DNA of 39,783 nt from Trichocoleus desertorum ATA4-8-CV12 (GCA_019358975.1 JAHHIL010000052.1:1-39783), one strand, 5' to 3'; positions 6,060 through 15,562 are shown, numbered from the stretch's first letter. Program-made: numbers and translations. The notes: generated by a model not told the origin, from the letters alone.

Positions 6060-9000
6060 ATGGCAGAAGCTACCGCAGAGATTAGATTTAAGGCTTCAGA
6101 CAACGGCTTTAGTGACACCATTGAGCGTGGCGTTAAAGCCATGACGGGGCTGTTCAAGTCTTCTGATGCAGTGGCGGCTGGATTAGGGCGCGTCCAAAAG
6201 GTCGCAGGGGGCACAGCTTCTCAAGTTGCTTTAGGGTCTGAGCAGGCAGAAAAACTAGCAGCGAACCTTGGCAAGGTCGGTGTTCAAGGACTCAAGGTTG
6301 CTACAACATTCAGTAACTTTTTGGATATCAAAGGCTATTTTGATATTGCGGCCAAGGGAGTCGCCGGGATTGCTGCGTCACTCGATCGCCTCCCTCAGAC
6401 TACGGCGCTAGGTGAGGCGATCGGGGTTGATACCTCCTCTATTCAACAGTTTCAACAACTGGGTGAAGCGCTGAAATTTAACCAGCAGGAGCTGGATAGT
6501 TTTGCTATTAGTGCGGTTGCTCGCCTAACTCAGTTTGAAGAGAGTCTAACTCGTGTTGGGACCATCCTGCGATCGGACACTCGGATGGATGGGTTAGGCA
6601 ATAGTGCTCGTGCCAACACCGAGGAGCTACAGAAGAACGGCGGCGCGGTTCAAGACTTGGTAAATGGCCCACTCAAAAATGCTGTTACTTCCACCTCTGC
6701 TCTCGCGGGTCAGTATGAAGTTCTGTCAGGCGGGTTTACTGATGCCAACTCTTCTCGCCAAGTCCTAGAGGCGGGTCTAAAGCTTTCGGTTGTGGGTCAA
6801 GCCGAGTCAGGTTCTACCTTACGATTGCTGGTTAAAACTTTACAAGCTTACAAACTAGAAGCGGGCGATGCGGGCAGGGTCGCGTCGGTCCTGAACGGCA
6901 TCGTAGATCAAGGTATCACTACTGTTCCAGAGCTGACCAACAACTTTGGACAAACGGCGACGGTAGCCAAAGAAGCAGGGGTCAAGCTTGAGGAGTTGGG
7001 TGGTGCGGTCGCGGTTCTTACCACCAAGGGTACAACGACCGATACAGCCCTAACCGGGATTGAGTCACTGTCCCGAATTATCATCGATAAAACCCCACAG
7101 GCAGCAGCAGCGCTGGCTAACTTGCGCGACGAATCCGGCAAGCCCATCAAGTTTGACATTGCCGAGATTAAGGCCAAGGGTTTAGTTAAGGCATTGCAAG
7201 ACCTGAACAAAGCGACAGGTGGCAATGCTCAAGCGTTGGCCAACATCATCCCTGAGTCGCTGGCATACAGTACCGCCCTCGGTTTGATGGCAAATAATGC
7301 CAAAGATTTTGAAGCGGTTACGGTCAAGCTAGGCCAGAATACGTCCAAGTCATTAGAGGAAGTATTCGGTATCAGCCTCGGAAACCGAGCTAAAGACTTT
7401 GAGCGCATCGTTAATAAGTTTGGCGAACTGCTGATTAAGATTGGTCAAGGTGTTGCGCCATCGTTTCAGGGCGCGATCGATTTTCTGGACAATCTTGCAA
7501 CTGCTTTTAACTCCCTGCCAGAGCCCATCAAGGTTGGCATTGGTCAATTAGTCGCCGCCCAAATTGCTACTAGAGCATTCATGGGTGCGGGACAAGCTGC
7601 GATCGCAACTATCTTCGACCTCGGTAAAGCCTACCTCACCAACCGCGTGATTGCTCTGGCGTTCACGGGGCAACTGGGTCAAGAGCTGGAGGTAATGAAA
7701 GCGCTGATTCAGCAGCGCAAGGGATTGTTGGCAGTTGGCTTGCAGGCGTTTGGCTTCGACCAGCGATCGCGCCTCAGTGTCACCGAAACCACCGCAGCCC
7801 TACTCCAACAAACTGAGAAGACCACTGTACTGGGCAAAGCCAAAGAGCAGTTCAGCAAACTCTTCACCAAAGAGAACGCAGAGACGGCCAAGAATACTGC
7901 TGCCACTGTCGCCAATACCGCAGTAACGACAGCCAGTGCGATCGCTGAAAAGGCAATGAATTCTGAGTTAGGTAAAAAAGCTCAGAACCTGGCATCAAAC
8001 AATAGTCTCTTGCAAAAAGCCGCCGAAGCAGCCCAAGCGTTTAAGGATAAAGCAACACAAAAACTAGACGACTTTATTGGAGGTGGGGGCAAGTCTCCGG
8101 TAGATAAAGCCAAAGAGACCGCTTCACAAGTGGCAGAGCAGGGTAAGCAAATTGCCCAAGATGTTGCAGCCCAAGCTCAATCTGTGGCTCAAGATGCGGT
8201 AAAGCAGGGGCAACAGGCAGCGGAGCAAGTCACCCAAAAAGTTCAGGACACTGTAGGACGCGCCAAGCAAGTGGTTCGCGATCGCGCCTCAGATGGCATT
8301 ATCACCATCGACGTGGAAGCGGTTCCGGTTGTAGACGATCGCAAAGCCCTCCCTCAACCCAAGCAATCGCTCCCGGTTGAGATTGAACCTGTGGCTATGA
8401 AGCCGTTGGCACTGCCTCCTGCCAAGAACGCGCAGGATATGACCTCAGCTTTGGTGGTGCAGTCAACGGCGATCGAGGCTCAATCTCTCGCCACAACAAA
8501 GGCCACGACTTCTCAGCTAGCCAAGAACACAGTCACGGCACAGGGTGCGATCGCGGAAGGGGCAGAAACGGCAGCGATCGCGCAAAATACCACAGCCAAG
8601 ACAGTTAACCAAGTAGCCGAAAGCAACCTGATTAAAACTCGACTCTTTGGCAAAGAGGTCGCGTTTGCTTCAACCGGGATCTTTGGTGGACTCAATAAGC
8701 TGCTGTTGACTGAGATTCCCTTGCGGCAATTGCTGACGACTCAGATTGCGGCGAATACTACGGCATTGGCGGCTAACAACGCAGCTAGCAAAGGAGTGGC
8801 GATCGCCAAAGGTATTGCCACAGGTGCAATGGGTCTATTCTCTGGGGCAGCTAGTGGTGCTACTGCGGCAATGGGCGCTTTGTGGGTAGCAGCGGGTCCA
8901 GTGATTATTGCTGCTGGAGCGTTGGCCGCAGCAGGCGCGTTGCTGTTTGACCAGTTTTTTGGCGCTAGTGCTGAAGCTCGCAAGTATGCCAAGTCTTTAG

Positions 9001-12000
9001 ATGGAGTCTTGGCCCAAGATGACAAACTTCGAAAAAGCTTTAATCAAACTGTTGAAGTTCAGAAAGAAAACAGGAGTTTCTTTGGCGACTTAGGTAAGGC
9101 GATCGCCGGGGTTGGAAACAACATTGACTCGTTTGCGGAAAAAACGCCAGGACTAAATCTAATCAAGGGTTTTGGTGATTTTATTGTAGGAATCCCTGAG
9201 AACTATGACGCAATGAACAGGCAGATGCCTGCAATCGAAGCGTTTGGGAAGGTGACTGATAGAACCTATGACAAAATCATTGACACCACAAAAGCAAATC
9301 AATCTCTAAGTAAGGGATATTTGCTCACTGAAGAAACTAACGCTAAGTTGCGAGCAGGCATGTCTTTGACTGTTGATGACATGTCCAAAGAGCAACAGGT
9401 ATTTGAGCAGCGCAAAAAAGTTAATGATGAATACCTGTCAGGTTTAGAACAGGCCATTCAAAAAGAGAAAGACCCAGGCAGGCAGGCAGCGCTGCAAGCT
9501 CAAATTGAGAAGCTGAAAGACCAGACTAGTGCTTTAAAGGATAACTTCGAGGCTAATAAAAAGTACATTGAGCAGCAGGAAAAACTAAAACAAACGTTGA
9601 TCTTGAATGCTAACGTTGCCACTACGCCTGGGACGCAGGGAGGGAATCCAGTTCAAACCTCGCTCAATAAGCAGTTGCAAGCGGCGGAGGTTGCACTCAA
9701 GGATCACCAAAGTTCGGTAAACAAAAATCTTCAAGAGGATCAAGACAAGCTACGTGCCGATTCCTCTGCCTATCAAGAAGCTGTGTTGGCGGCATTTAGT
9801 CAAGACGCTATTACAGCGGAAGATGCGATCGCCAAATTAAAGCTGGCACTTGATGACACCGTTACCGTTGGCAATGTAACTGGCAGCTATTTAGATCCAG
9901 AACAGCGCATAGCTGGGTTAAAGCAAATCGCAGAACTACAGGCGAAAGCTACCGAGCGGGACAACGCTGCAATCAATGTTGAGATTGAGAAATCAAAAAC
10001 ACTAGGGCAAGCCAAGGTAAAAACCGCTGAGGAAACCGAAACCAAGGTTATTCAACTTGAGCTTCAAAGCGATCGCAACCGACTAGGTTTAATTGGAAAG
10101 CAGATTGCGACTTACCAAGAAGGCAATCTCAGACGAGTTGAATTAGAACAACAAGCGTCAATTCTACGCACCCAGATTCAGGCTAAAGAGTTCGCTCAAA
10201 GCGATCGCCTAACCGAGAACCAATTTAAAAAGCAGCAGGAGCAAGCGTCAATTAATACTGTTCGCTTACAAATCAGGCGGGCACAGGGACGCATCTCTGA
10301 GCAAGGTTTAGCTGATGAGACATTCAAAATCCAGCAGGATCTAAACCTTAAGCAACAGGAGATGTTGCAAAAACAAATTGACGCTCGTAAGGCTAAAAAC
10401 TTTGAGGCAAAGGATCTAGAGAAGGAATTAGCCAGAGTTCAGTTGGAACAACAAAAAGCTGCTGCTGAACAAGAACAGCGGTTATTTGAGCGCCGCATAG
10501 AACAACGTAAACAAGCAATCGCGAACTTGGCAGCAATGCAAATTCAACAGCTAGAGCGCCAAGCCTCTGGTATTGATACTAGGTCGAAGGAGATTCAGTT
10601 AACGCAGGAGCTAAAGGATAGTCGCAATGGTGTTGCCCAAGCTGAAGCCTCAGCCCAAGAATCTCAGATCCAGAATCAAATTAGGCTAACAAAAGACTCT
10701 GAGAAGAGAGCAGGCTTAGAAGTAGGGCTTGCTGAAACACGCCTTGCGAACTTGGCGCGATCGCAAGCTTTTGAGCAGGAGTCGCTGAAAACTCAAGCTC
10801 AAATCAAGCAACTAGAAATTGATAGGGAGATCATTCAGAACCGAATCGCTCAGGTCGAGAACCAAAGAAACATTGCTACGACTCAGCTAGAAATCATCAG
10901 GGCAAAGCGTGACGGTAAATCAGCAGAAGAGTTAGAGGCTCTTAACTTACAACTATCGGCACTGCAACAGCAGGGATCTTTGAATATCCAGCAGAGCCAG
11001 TTTTTGGAGAAGTCAAAACAACAACAATCCGAAATTGCTGTAAATGCCGAGAGGCGACTGGCAATTGAACAGCAAGTGGCAAGAGCTGGCGGCGAAGTTG
11101 ACATTAGACTAGCTCAGCAAGCGTTGGCCGAAGAACAACGAAATAAAGCCCTAGAACGTCGGCTGAAGCTTCTTGAGCGCCAGCAGCAACAGACTGAGAA
11201 CTACGCTCGTGAAGTGGAGCTACAAGGGCAAGTGGAGCAGGGTAGAGCCGATACTCTATCAAAGGCGGCTGAACGTCAAAATCAGTTACTAGAACAACGC
11301 AAAGCGATCGCCCAGTCAGTATCCAACCTAACTCAAGGTGAGTTGCAGATTGCGATCGACACTGAAACCAACGAGACACGCAGGGCGAAACTGTCAGAAA
11401 CAGTAGCAGCAATTCGCTTACAATCTGCACGCCAGCAACAAGAGCTAGAGCGCCAGTCTTTAGAATTGCAAATCCAACAGAATCAGGCTGCGTTGGAGAG
11501 AGAAAAGATTCAAAACCGCATCGGCAAGGCAAACAACTTAGCTCAACTCGCGTCAGCTCAAGCCGAGTTAGCTAGAGTACAGTCCGACAAAGCCGCTACG
11601 CCAGAGCAAGTTAGAGCCGCGCAGCTTGGCATCCAGGCTCGACTGGAAGAGGGTGCGGCGCTTGAGGTAGGTGCAGCGCAGTTAGACGTGCAAGGAAGGC
11701 TGAACACTCAGGACGCTGCATCACAGCGGCAACGCCTCGCTAACGAGCAAACACTGGCAGAGGATCAAGCAAGACTGGATCTAGCTCAAAATATTCGTAG
11801 GCCACGCGATCGCAAACGGGCACTCAGAAACCTTCGAGATGAATCACTCGCATCTGTGACGGGTGGCTTGACGGGCAGAAATGCAATTGGACAACTGGAG
11901 CAATTTAATCGCGCTATTGTTGCTCAAGAATTTGGAGTAGGGGCGGGTGCTACATCTTCGCTAAATCTACTGCCAGCGATCGCCCCTAACCAAGCCGCTG

Positions 12001-12332
12001 CAACCTCCGTGGATTTCGACACTATCAGGAAGAACTTCCTCGCTCGAATGCAAGAGTTCGTTGTTCCTACTCCAACTATTCAAGCGCCAAGCCTAAAAGC
12101 TCCAGGTGTAGGAGGGGCACCTGCGGGAGCAAGTAGTGGGGCAGCGGCGATCGCGACTGGGGAGCAATCGGTAACTATCCAAGTTGGTGGCATCTCGATT
12201 GTGAATCAGTTTACGGGTGCTGATGTGGATCAAGGCAAAGCTGCATCGCAAACAGAGCAGGGGGTTCGTAAAGCCCTCAGCGGCATCCTAGATAAAGCTG
12301 AGCAGTCAGGTAGGAGCAGAGGGCGATTCTAA
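6060..12332 (+). CDS. Tape-measure-like giant coiled-coil protein, 2090 aa
   Basis: Largest gene of the plasmid. Residues about 110-470 match the core of phage tail tape measure proteins of the TP901 type: repeated helical units with VPELTNNFGQTATVAKEAGVK, LEELGGAVAVLTTKGTTTDTAL and a following ALANLRDESG...KALQDLN...FGISLGNRA. Residues about 680-745 are Ala/Gln/Val heptad repeats. A long hydrophobic Gly/Ala segment lies at about 905-968, as in membrane-spanning parts of tape measure proteins. From about 1100 to 1910 there is nearly continuous Gln/Glu/Arg-rich coiled coil. In phages such proteins set tail length and line the tail tube. Here no other tail, capsid or packaging gene is near, so the role is open: an orphan structural rod, an envelope-spanning protein, or a relic. 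It overlaps the convergent gene by 4 bases at its 3' end. Confidence 0.8.
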   Translation: MAEATAEIRFKASDNGFSDTIERGVKAMTGLFKSSDAVAAGLGRVQKVAGGTASQVALGSEQAEKLAANLGKVGVQGLKVATTFSNFLDIKGYFDIAAKGVAGIAASLDRLPQTTALGEAIGVDTSSIQQFQQLGEALKFNQQELDSFAISAVARLTQFEESLTRVGTILRSDTRMDGLGNSARANTEELQKNGGAVQDLVNGPLKNAVTSTSALAGQYEVLSGGFTDANSSRQVLEAGLKLSVVGQAESGSTLRLLVKTLQAYKLEAGDAGRVASVLNGIVDQGITTVPELTNNFGQTATVAKEAGVKLEELGGAVAVLTTKGTTTDTALTGIESLSRIIIDKTPQAAAALANLRDESGKPIKFDIAEIKAKGLVKALQDLNKATGGNAQALANIIPESLAYSTALGLMANNAKDFEAVTVKLGQNTSKSLEEVFGISLGNRAKDFERIVNKFGELLIKIGQGVAPSFQGAIDFLDNLATAFNSLPEPIKVGIGQLVAAQIATRAFMGAGQAAIATIFDLGKAYLTNRVIALAFTGQLGQELEVMKALIQQRKGLLAVGLQAFGFDQRSRLSVTETTAALLQQTEKTTVLGKAKEQFSKLFTKENAETAKNTAATVANTAVTTASAIAEKAMNSELGKKAQNLASNNSLLQKAAEAAQAFKDKATQKLDDFIGGGGKSPVDKAKETASQVAEQGKQIAQDVAAQAQSVAQDAVKQGQQAAEQVTQKVQDTVGRAKQVVRDRASDGIITIDVEAVPVVDDRKALPQPKQSLPVEIEPVAMKPLALPPAKNAQDMTSALVVQSTAIEAQSLATTKATTSQLAKNTVTAQGAIAEGAETAAIAQNTTAKTVNQVAESNLIKTRLFGKEVAFASTGIFGGLNKLLLTEIPLRQLLTTQIAANTTALAANNAASKGVAIAKGIATGAMGLFSGAASGATAAMGALWVAAGPVIIAAGALAAAGALLFDQFFGASAEARKYAKSLDGVLAQDDKLRKSFNQTVEVQKENRSFFGDLGKAIAGVGNNIDSFAEKTPGLNLIKGFGDFIVGIPENYDAMNRQMPAIEAFGKVTDRTYDKIIDTTKANQSLSKGYLLTEETNAKLRAGMSLTVDDMSKEQQVFEQRKKVNDEYLSGLEQAIQKEKDPGRQAALQAQIEKLKDQTSALKDNFEANKKYIEQQEKLKQTLILNANVATTPGTQGGNPVQTSLNKQLQAAEVALKDHQSSVNKNLQEDQDKLRADSSAYQEAVLAAFSQDAITAEDAIAKLKLALDDTVTVGNVTGSYLDPEQRIAGLKQIAELQAKATERDNAAINVEIEKSKTLGQAKVKTAEETETKVIQLELQSDRNRLGLIGKQIATYQEGNLRRVELEQQASILRTQIQAKEFAQSDRLTENQFKKQQEQASINTVRLQIRRAQGRISEQGLADETFKIQQDLNLKQQEMLQKQIDARKAKNFEAKDLEKELARVQLEQQKAAAEQEQRLFERRIEQRKQAIANLAAMQIQQLERQASGIDTRSKEIQLTQELKDSRNGVAQAEASAQESQIQNQIRLTKDSEKRAGLEVGLAETRLANLARSQAFEQESLKTQAQIKQLEIDREIIQNRIAQVENQRNIATTQLEIIRAKRDGKSAEELEALNLQLSALQQQGSLNIQQSQFLEKSKQQQSEIAVNAERRLAIEQQVARAGGEVDIRLAQQALAEEQRNKALERRLKLLERQQQQTENYAREVELQGQVEQGRADTLSKAAERQNQLLEQRKAIAQSVSNLTQGELQIAIDTETNETRRAKLSETVAAIRLQSARQQQELERQSLELQIQQNQAALEREKIQNRIGKANNLAQLASAQAELARVQSDKAATPEQVRAAQLGIQARLEEGAALEVGAAQLDVQGRLNTQDAASQRQRLANEQTLAEDQARLDLAQNIRRPRDRKRALRNLRDESLASVTGGLTGRNAIGQLEQFNRAIVAQEFGVGAGATSSLNLLPAIAPNQAAATSVDFDTIRKNFLARMQEFVVPTPTIQAPSLKAPGVGGAPAGASSGAAAIATGEQSVTIQVGGISIVNQFTGADVDQGKAASQTEQGVRKALSGILDKAEQSGRSRGRF

Positions 12333-13396
12333 TCCTCCGGTATTTCAATAGAGCCAGATGGACATGTTAGTTCGCCATCAGCTACTTGAGGCGGCGTGGG
12401 CGGCGTTTTAGAGGGTTGCTCACTTTCACACAAAATTCGCTTACCTATTCCCTCACCACTGGGAGCGAACAATGCCCCTGCATAACTTCTTAATGCATTG
12501 TTCTTGCTCGATCCAGTAACCACGACCTTGGTAGGATCTTCAATAGCAATATTAAAATCGTAATCTTCTGAATTAGGCTCAACGCCCAACCCTAGTTCAC
12601 TTACACTTGAAGCGAACTGAGTCTTGGTTAGCATTTGGGTCTGTTGCCCCAGCACCACCGCTCTAACAAAACTCTGTCCAGCTAATTGTTTTTGAGCCAA
12701 AAGCTCAGATTTTGCCCCTGCCAGAATTTCTCGCTCAGAGACGTAAATAGGCCTTTTAAGAATTACTTCATATAATCCAGTGGCACTACTCCCTTCGCCG
12801 CTTGTTGCCCGACGAGCAGATGCTACTTCCCATCCGGATCTACCTAGCAACTGCATTTGAGACGAGAAATCCGTATCATCAATACCTTCAACCCTGTATT
12901 CCCACTGAACAGCAGGAGGCTTTTTGGGCGCAAAAATATTAGCCGTAGTCGCCAGCAAAATCCCTAGTAAAAGAACTGAGTTCACCACAGGAAGCACATC
13001 TAGCGATCGCACTCTATCTAAAAGGCCAAAGCGAGAACTAGTAGGACTTTTAACGCTGCTGACGGCTTCTTGCAAACCAACTGCATTGGAGGGTGGTGCA
13101 TCACCTAGGCTTAGATTCTCTCTCCATTTAGGTGTATTACTGCCGATCGCCTGCCCCTTAATGATTACCCGCTTGATTGGTTCGGCCCCTAGCCCTGCCA
13201 TCCCTTTACGAATGTAATCAGTGACCATTTGGTGATCCGGTACTGACTGAGATTCTGCAACCAGCATCAAACAATCGCCAGAAACACTCGCCTTAATTTT
13301 GATACCCTTGGGCGATAGTGAACGGTTCATTAAGTCAGCGATCGCTTGTGGGTCGCCTTGCTTAGCTCGCTCTAGGGGGGTGGTTTGCTGAGTCAT
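12329..13396 (-). CDS. Membrane protein with DUF4177-like and pilin-like C-terminal regions, 355 aa
   Basis: Three parts can be seen. Residues 7-95 are a cyanobacterial N-terminal module (LERAKQGDPQAIADLMNRSL...). One membrane helix follows at about 136-158 (PVVNSVLLLGILLATTANIF). Next comes a DUF4177-like strand-helix-strand unit (WEYRVEG...LLGRSGWEV...LYEVILKRP). The last 120 residues resemble the globular part of cyanobacterial type IV pilin-like proteins: a helix (SFVRAVVLGQQTQMLTKTQFA), SELGLG, DYDFNI, NALRSYAGALF, then ILCESEQPS and a closing Cys in CPSGS. The usual pilin leader peptide is absent because the membrane helix is internal. It is convergent with the tape-measure gene and shares its last bases. 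Confidence 0.72.
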   Translation of the reverse strand: MTQQTTPLERAKQGDPQAIADLMNRSLSPKGIKIKASVSGDCLMLVAESQSVPDHQMVTDYIRKGMAGLGAEPIKRVIIKGQAIGSNTPKWRENLSLGDAPPSNAVGLQEAVSSVKSPTSSRFGLLDRVRSLDVLPVVNSVLLLGILLATTANIFAPKKPPAVQWEYRVEGIDDTDFSSQMQLLGRSGWEVASARRATSGEGSSATGLYEVILKRPIYVSEREILAGAKSELLAQKQLAGQSFVRAVVLGQQTQMLTKTQFASSVSELGLGVEPNSEDYDFNIAIEDPTKVVVTGSSKNNALRSYAGALFAPSGEGIGKRILCESEQPSKTPPTPPQVADGELTCPSGSIEIPED

Positions 13397-13631
13397 TTTG
13401 GGTTTAGTGGAGGCTATCCAAACCTACCCATAGAGATACGCAATCGCACGTGTTTTTAGTTTTCTTTTCTAAAAGTTTACGTTTGGGTAGACAGGCGGAA
13501 GTCTTGATCTTTACAAGAAGTTCGCATGGAAGCGTCCATATTATTGGCTTAATAAAATCTGAGGTTGTTAAAGATATTTTTGCAAGCTTTCGTCCCATAC
13601 TCCATTGCCAAGGGATTAACTGGAGTTTGGT

Positions 13632-14165
13632 ATGGATCTAAAAGATTTAAAGAACCTAAATGAATTGCGCGAGAACGCTGAGGCTGTGGCAAAGACTGGG
13701 GCGGGGGCAGCAGCTGCCGTGAGTGCTGCTACTGGGCTGACAGTTGCAGCAACCTCAGGCGCTGGAATTACTTCAGGACTTGCGGCAGCAGGAGGCGTAG
13801 TCGGTGGTGGAATGGCTGCTGGTCCCGCTGTATTAGCGGCTGGCCCCGCAGCGATTGGGGCGCAAATCATCAATAACACGGTCTGGAGGGATGAGCCTGG
13901 ACTGTCTAGCGAAGAACAGGACGCGCGCGCAGCAGCACGACAAGCTACAGGAATGGGGGCAGCGGTCGGGGTTGCTGGAGTTGGGGCAGCAACTGTAGCA
14001 GGTGGTGCATCTGGTGCGGCAATTATGAGCACACTTGCAACTGTTGGCGGTGTAGTCGGTGGTGGGGCGATCGCGGGTACGGCTATAGCCGCACTGGCTC
14101 CTATTGCAGTAGCTGGGGCAATTGGATACGGCGCATACAAGTTTTTCGGCGGCAAAGACAGATAG
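13632..14165 (+). CDS. Gly/Ala-rich hydrophobic protein (glycine-zipper type), 177 aa
   Basis: After a charged N-terminus (MDLKDLKNLNELRENAE) the protein consists of Gly/Ala-rich hydrophobic stretches with repeated GGVVGGG and AGVGAATVAGG motifs, in two blocks around a charged middle (WRDEPGLSSEEQDARAAARQ). It ends with GYGAYKFFGGKDR. This is the composition of glycine-zipper membrane proteins, which oligomerise in membranes. Many phage holin-like and surface proteins look alike, but no specific family can be named. The opposite strand has an equally long Ala/Pro-rich frame, a mirror artefact of this composition. The ribosome site is weak (TGGAG 7 bases upstream). Confidence 0.68.
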   Translation: MDLKDLKNLNELRENAEAVAKTGAGAAAAVSAATGLTVAATSGAGITSGLAAAGGVVGGGMAAGPAVLAAGPAAIGAQIINNTVWRDEPGLSSEEQDARAAARQATGMGAAVGVAGVGAATVAGGASGAAIMSTLATVGGVVGGGAIAGTAIAALAPIAVAGAIGYGAYKFFGGKDR

Positions 14166-14185
14166 TAGTTTTACAGTTTTTATTG

Positions 14186-14224
14186 AACGCTACGCTCGCT
14201 TGAAAGCTGTAGGCGTAGCGTTTT
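14186..14224. terminator. Hairpin/terminator after the Gly-rich gene
   Basis: A perfect 10-bp stem, AACGCTACGC (14186-14195) with GCGTAGCGTT (14213-14222), ends in TTTT. It lies 21 bases after the stop of the 13632 gene. The word CGCTACGC is also common in dispersed cyanobacterial repeats, so it may be a repeat used as a terminator. Confidence 0.6.
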
Positions 14225-14401
14225 GCTGGCTTTGATAAGTACGCTCACTACCCCTGACATCTGCCCTATCCTCTGGACTGTGAAAGTAAATCCTACTCAC
14301 TGCGATCGCCCCCGCCTAGAGTTCACCATCTCTTCACGACCTAGGTGATGATTTTCCTCTCGACAGCGGGGATTTTAAACAAGGCATCTTTCGGAAAATT
14401 C

Positions 14402-15142
14402 ATGCTCAAATCCCTACGCAGAACCGTTGCTCTCTCCGTGGCATTCATTCCTCTCGCCGTCAGCCTCCCCGGAGTTGCGATCGCTGAAGAAAGGAAGGTT
14501 TACACCTCCGCAGAAGGGTACGACGTTTATATTGACTCAGCCACCATCATTTTCAATGGCAGCATTCGAGAATTTGTGCAGAAGAATGTGCCTTGGGAAG
14601 GCAGTATGGTCACTATTTTGGAGCAATCAGTTAACTGCTCAACTGATGAAATCGCCACCAAGAACACTAGGAGAGAAAACCTGGCGGGTACAGTTACGAG
14701 CTCATCGGGTCGCGTCGGGCAATTTCGACGACCGAAGGCTGGTACTGAAGAATTTTTGGTGGAAGTGATTTGCGGATTAGAGCAGCCTTCAACGGGTGCT
14801 AGTGACTCTAAATCAGGTGTGAGAGCAAGAGTGAGCGATCGGACTTCTGGTTTTAATTCCACTCTCGGTGCTGGTTACTCACCCGTTGCCAATCGCTTCG
14901 ATCCTCCCATCTGCTTCATGCAGAACCAAACGGGGCAGATGTTTGACCTCACAGGTCTTTGCGGTTCAGTAGGTAGCCCTGTTACAGCAAGCTTTAGCTC
15001 TGGTGGATTTGGCGGTAACTCAGTCGGTAATAGTTCTAGTGGCGGCGCTGGCAGTGGGCCTTGTGATACGCCTGATGACGTTGACTCCGCAGGTCGCCGT
15101 TGTGGTGCTAGGGCCGCTAGCGAGAGAGCAGGGGGACGTTAG
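14402..15142 (+). CDS. Secreted Cys-containing protein with C-terminal DSAGRRCG motif, 246 aa
   Basis: The ATG at 14402 gives a textbook signal peptide: MLKSLRRT, hydrophobic VALSVAFIPLAVSLPG, cleavage after VAIA. The frame is open 19 codons further up, but that would bury the signal. The mature part has paired cysteines (CSTDE, VICGLEQ, PICFMQN, GLCGSV), a Gly/Ser-rich linker and the ending PCDTPDDVDSAGRRCGARAASERAGGR in which C, D, RRCG and R residues follow a pattern I know from the C-termini of other cyanobacterial exported proteins. It probably acts in the periplasm or outside the cell. It overlaps the start of the next gene by one base. Confidence 0.75.
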   Translation: MLKSLRRTVALSVAFIPLAVSLPGVAIAEERKVYTSAEGYDVYIDSATIIFNGSIREFVQKNVPWEGSMVTILEQSVNCSTDEIATKNTRRENLAGTVTSSSGRVGQFRRPKAGTEEFLVEVICGLEQPSTGASDSKSGVRARVSDRTSGFNSTLGAGYSPVANRFDPPICFMQNQTGQMFDLTGLCGSVGSPVTASFSSGGFGGNSVGNSSSGGAGSGPCDTPDDVDSAGRRCGARAASERAGGR

Positions 15143-15324
15143 TGTTACCAATTGCAATGTGGCAGATTGCTTGTATTGCGGTGCTGGCGATCGCTTTTTT
15201 CATTGCTAAGGCATCCAAAAATCTAGCTCTTTGGGTGACAGCGTTCTTGCTTCTAGGTGCTTATGTTTTCTATTGGGCACATAAGTTGCTGCAAATATTT
15301 ATGTCTATCGCTAATCCAAGCTAA
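15142..15324 (+). CDS. Small two-helix membrane protein, 60 aa
   Basis: GTG start at 15142 with GGGGGA five bases upstream; an ATG five codons in (15157) is the alternative. Almost the whole protein is hydrophobic and forms two membrane segments (residues about 3-22 and 27-48). It is coupled to the secreted protein by overlap of its GTG with the upstream TAG. Unknown function; the operon context suggests a surface or export role. Confidence 0.6.
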   Translation: MLPIAMWQIACIAVLAIAFFIAKASKNLALWVTAFLLLGAYVFYWAHKLLQIFMSIANPS

Positions 15325-15343
15325 AGCCTTTAGGGTGCTCACT

Positions 15344-15526
15344 ATGACTAAAGCAATGAAACGAACCTTGATCGCATTCGTGCTACTACTGCCGATCGCA
15401 ACGCTGCCAACTTGGGGGAAGTGGATTTGGCCGCAGTGGTTTCCAGAGCAAGTTTGTATTCTGCCAGCTCCCGACGGCACGGTCAGCAAAGCCCAAGGCG
15501 CTGCTTGCACAGGCACAAGTCTTTAA
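15344..15526 (+). CDS. Small exported or membrane-anchored Cys protein, 60 aa
   Basis: It starts MTKAMKRTLIAFVLLLPIA: basic N-terminus, hydrophobic core and a plausible cleavage or anchor, followed by a short Trp-rich part (WGKWIWPQWFP) with two cysteines (QVCILPAP, AACTGTS). I take the ATG at 15344; the frame upstream overlaps the previous gene. It is third and last in the 14402 operon and is followed by a terminator. Confidence 0.55.
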   Translation: MTKAMKRTLIAFVLLLPIATLPTWGKWIWPQWFPEQVCILPAPDGTVSKAQGAACTGTSL

Positions 15527-15529
15527 AGC

Positions 15530-15562
15530 AAAACCCCCGATCTTGATGGTCAGGGGTTTTCT
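15530..15562 (+). terminator. Intrinsic terminator of the secreted-protein operon
   Basis: AAAACCCC (15530-15537) pairs with GGGGTTTT (15553-15560), starting 4 bases after the stop codon, and gives a U-rich 3' side. Confidence 0.75.

Noticed and set aside
6060-12332. The window being a complete prophage because of the tape-measure protein.
   Set aside because: No terminase, portal, capsid, protease, sheath, tube, baseplate or lysis gene can be found on the closed circle, while replication and partition genes are complete.
13616-14155. Long minus-strand frame rich in Ala and Pro opposite the Gly/Ala-rich gene.
   Set aside because: It is the mirror image of Gly/Ala codons on the other strand. 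It has no ribosome site, and the + strand frame has a sensible charged N-terminus and membrane pattern.
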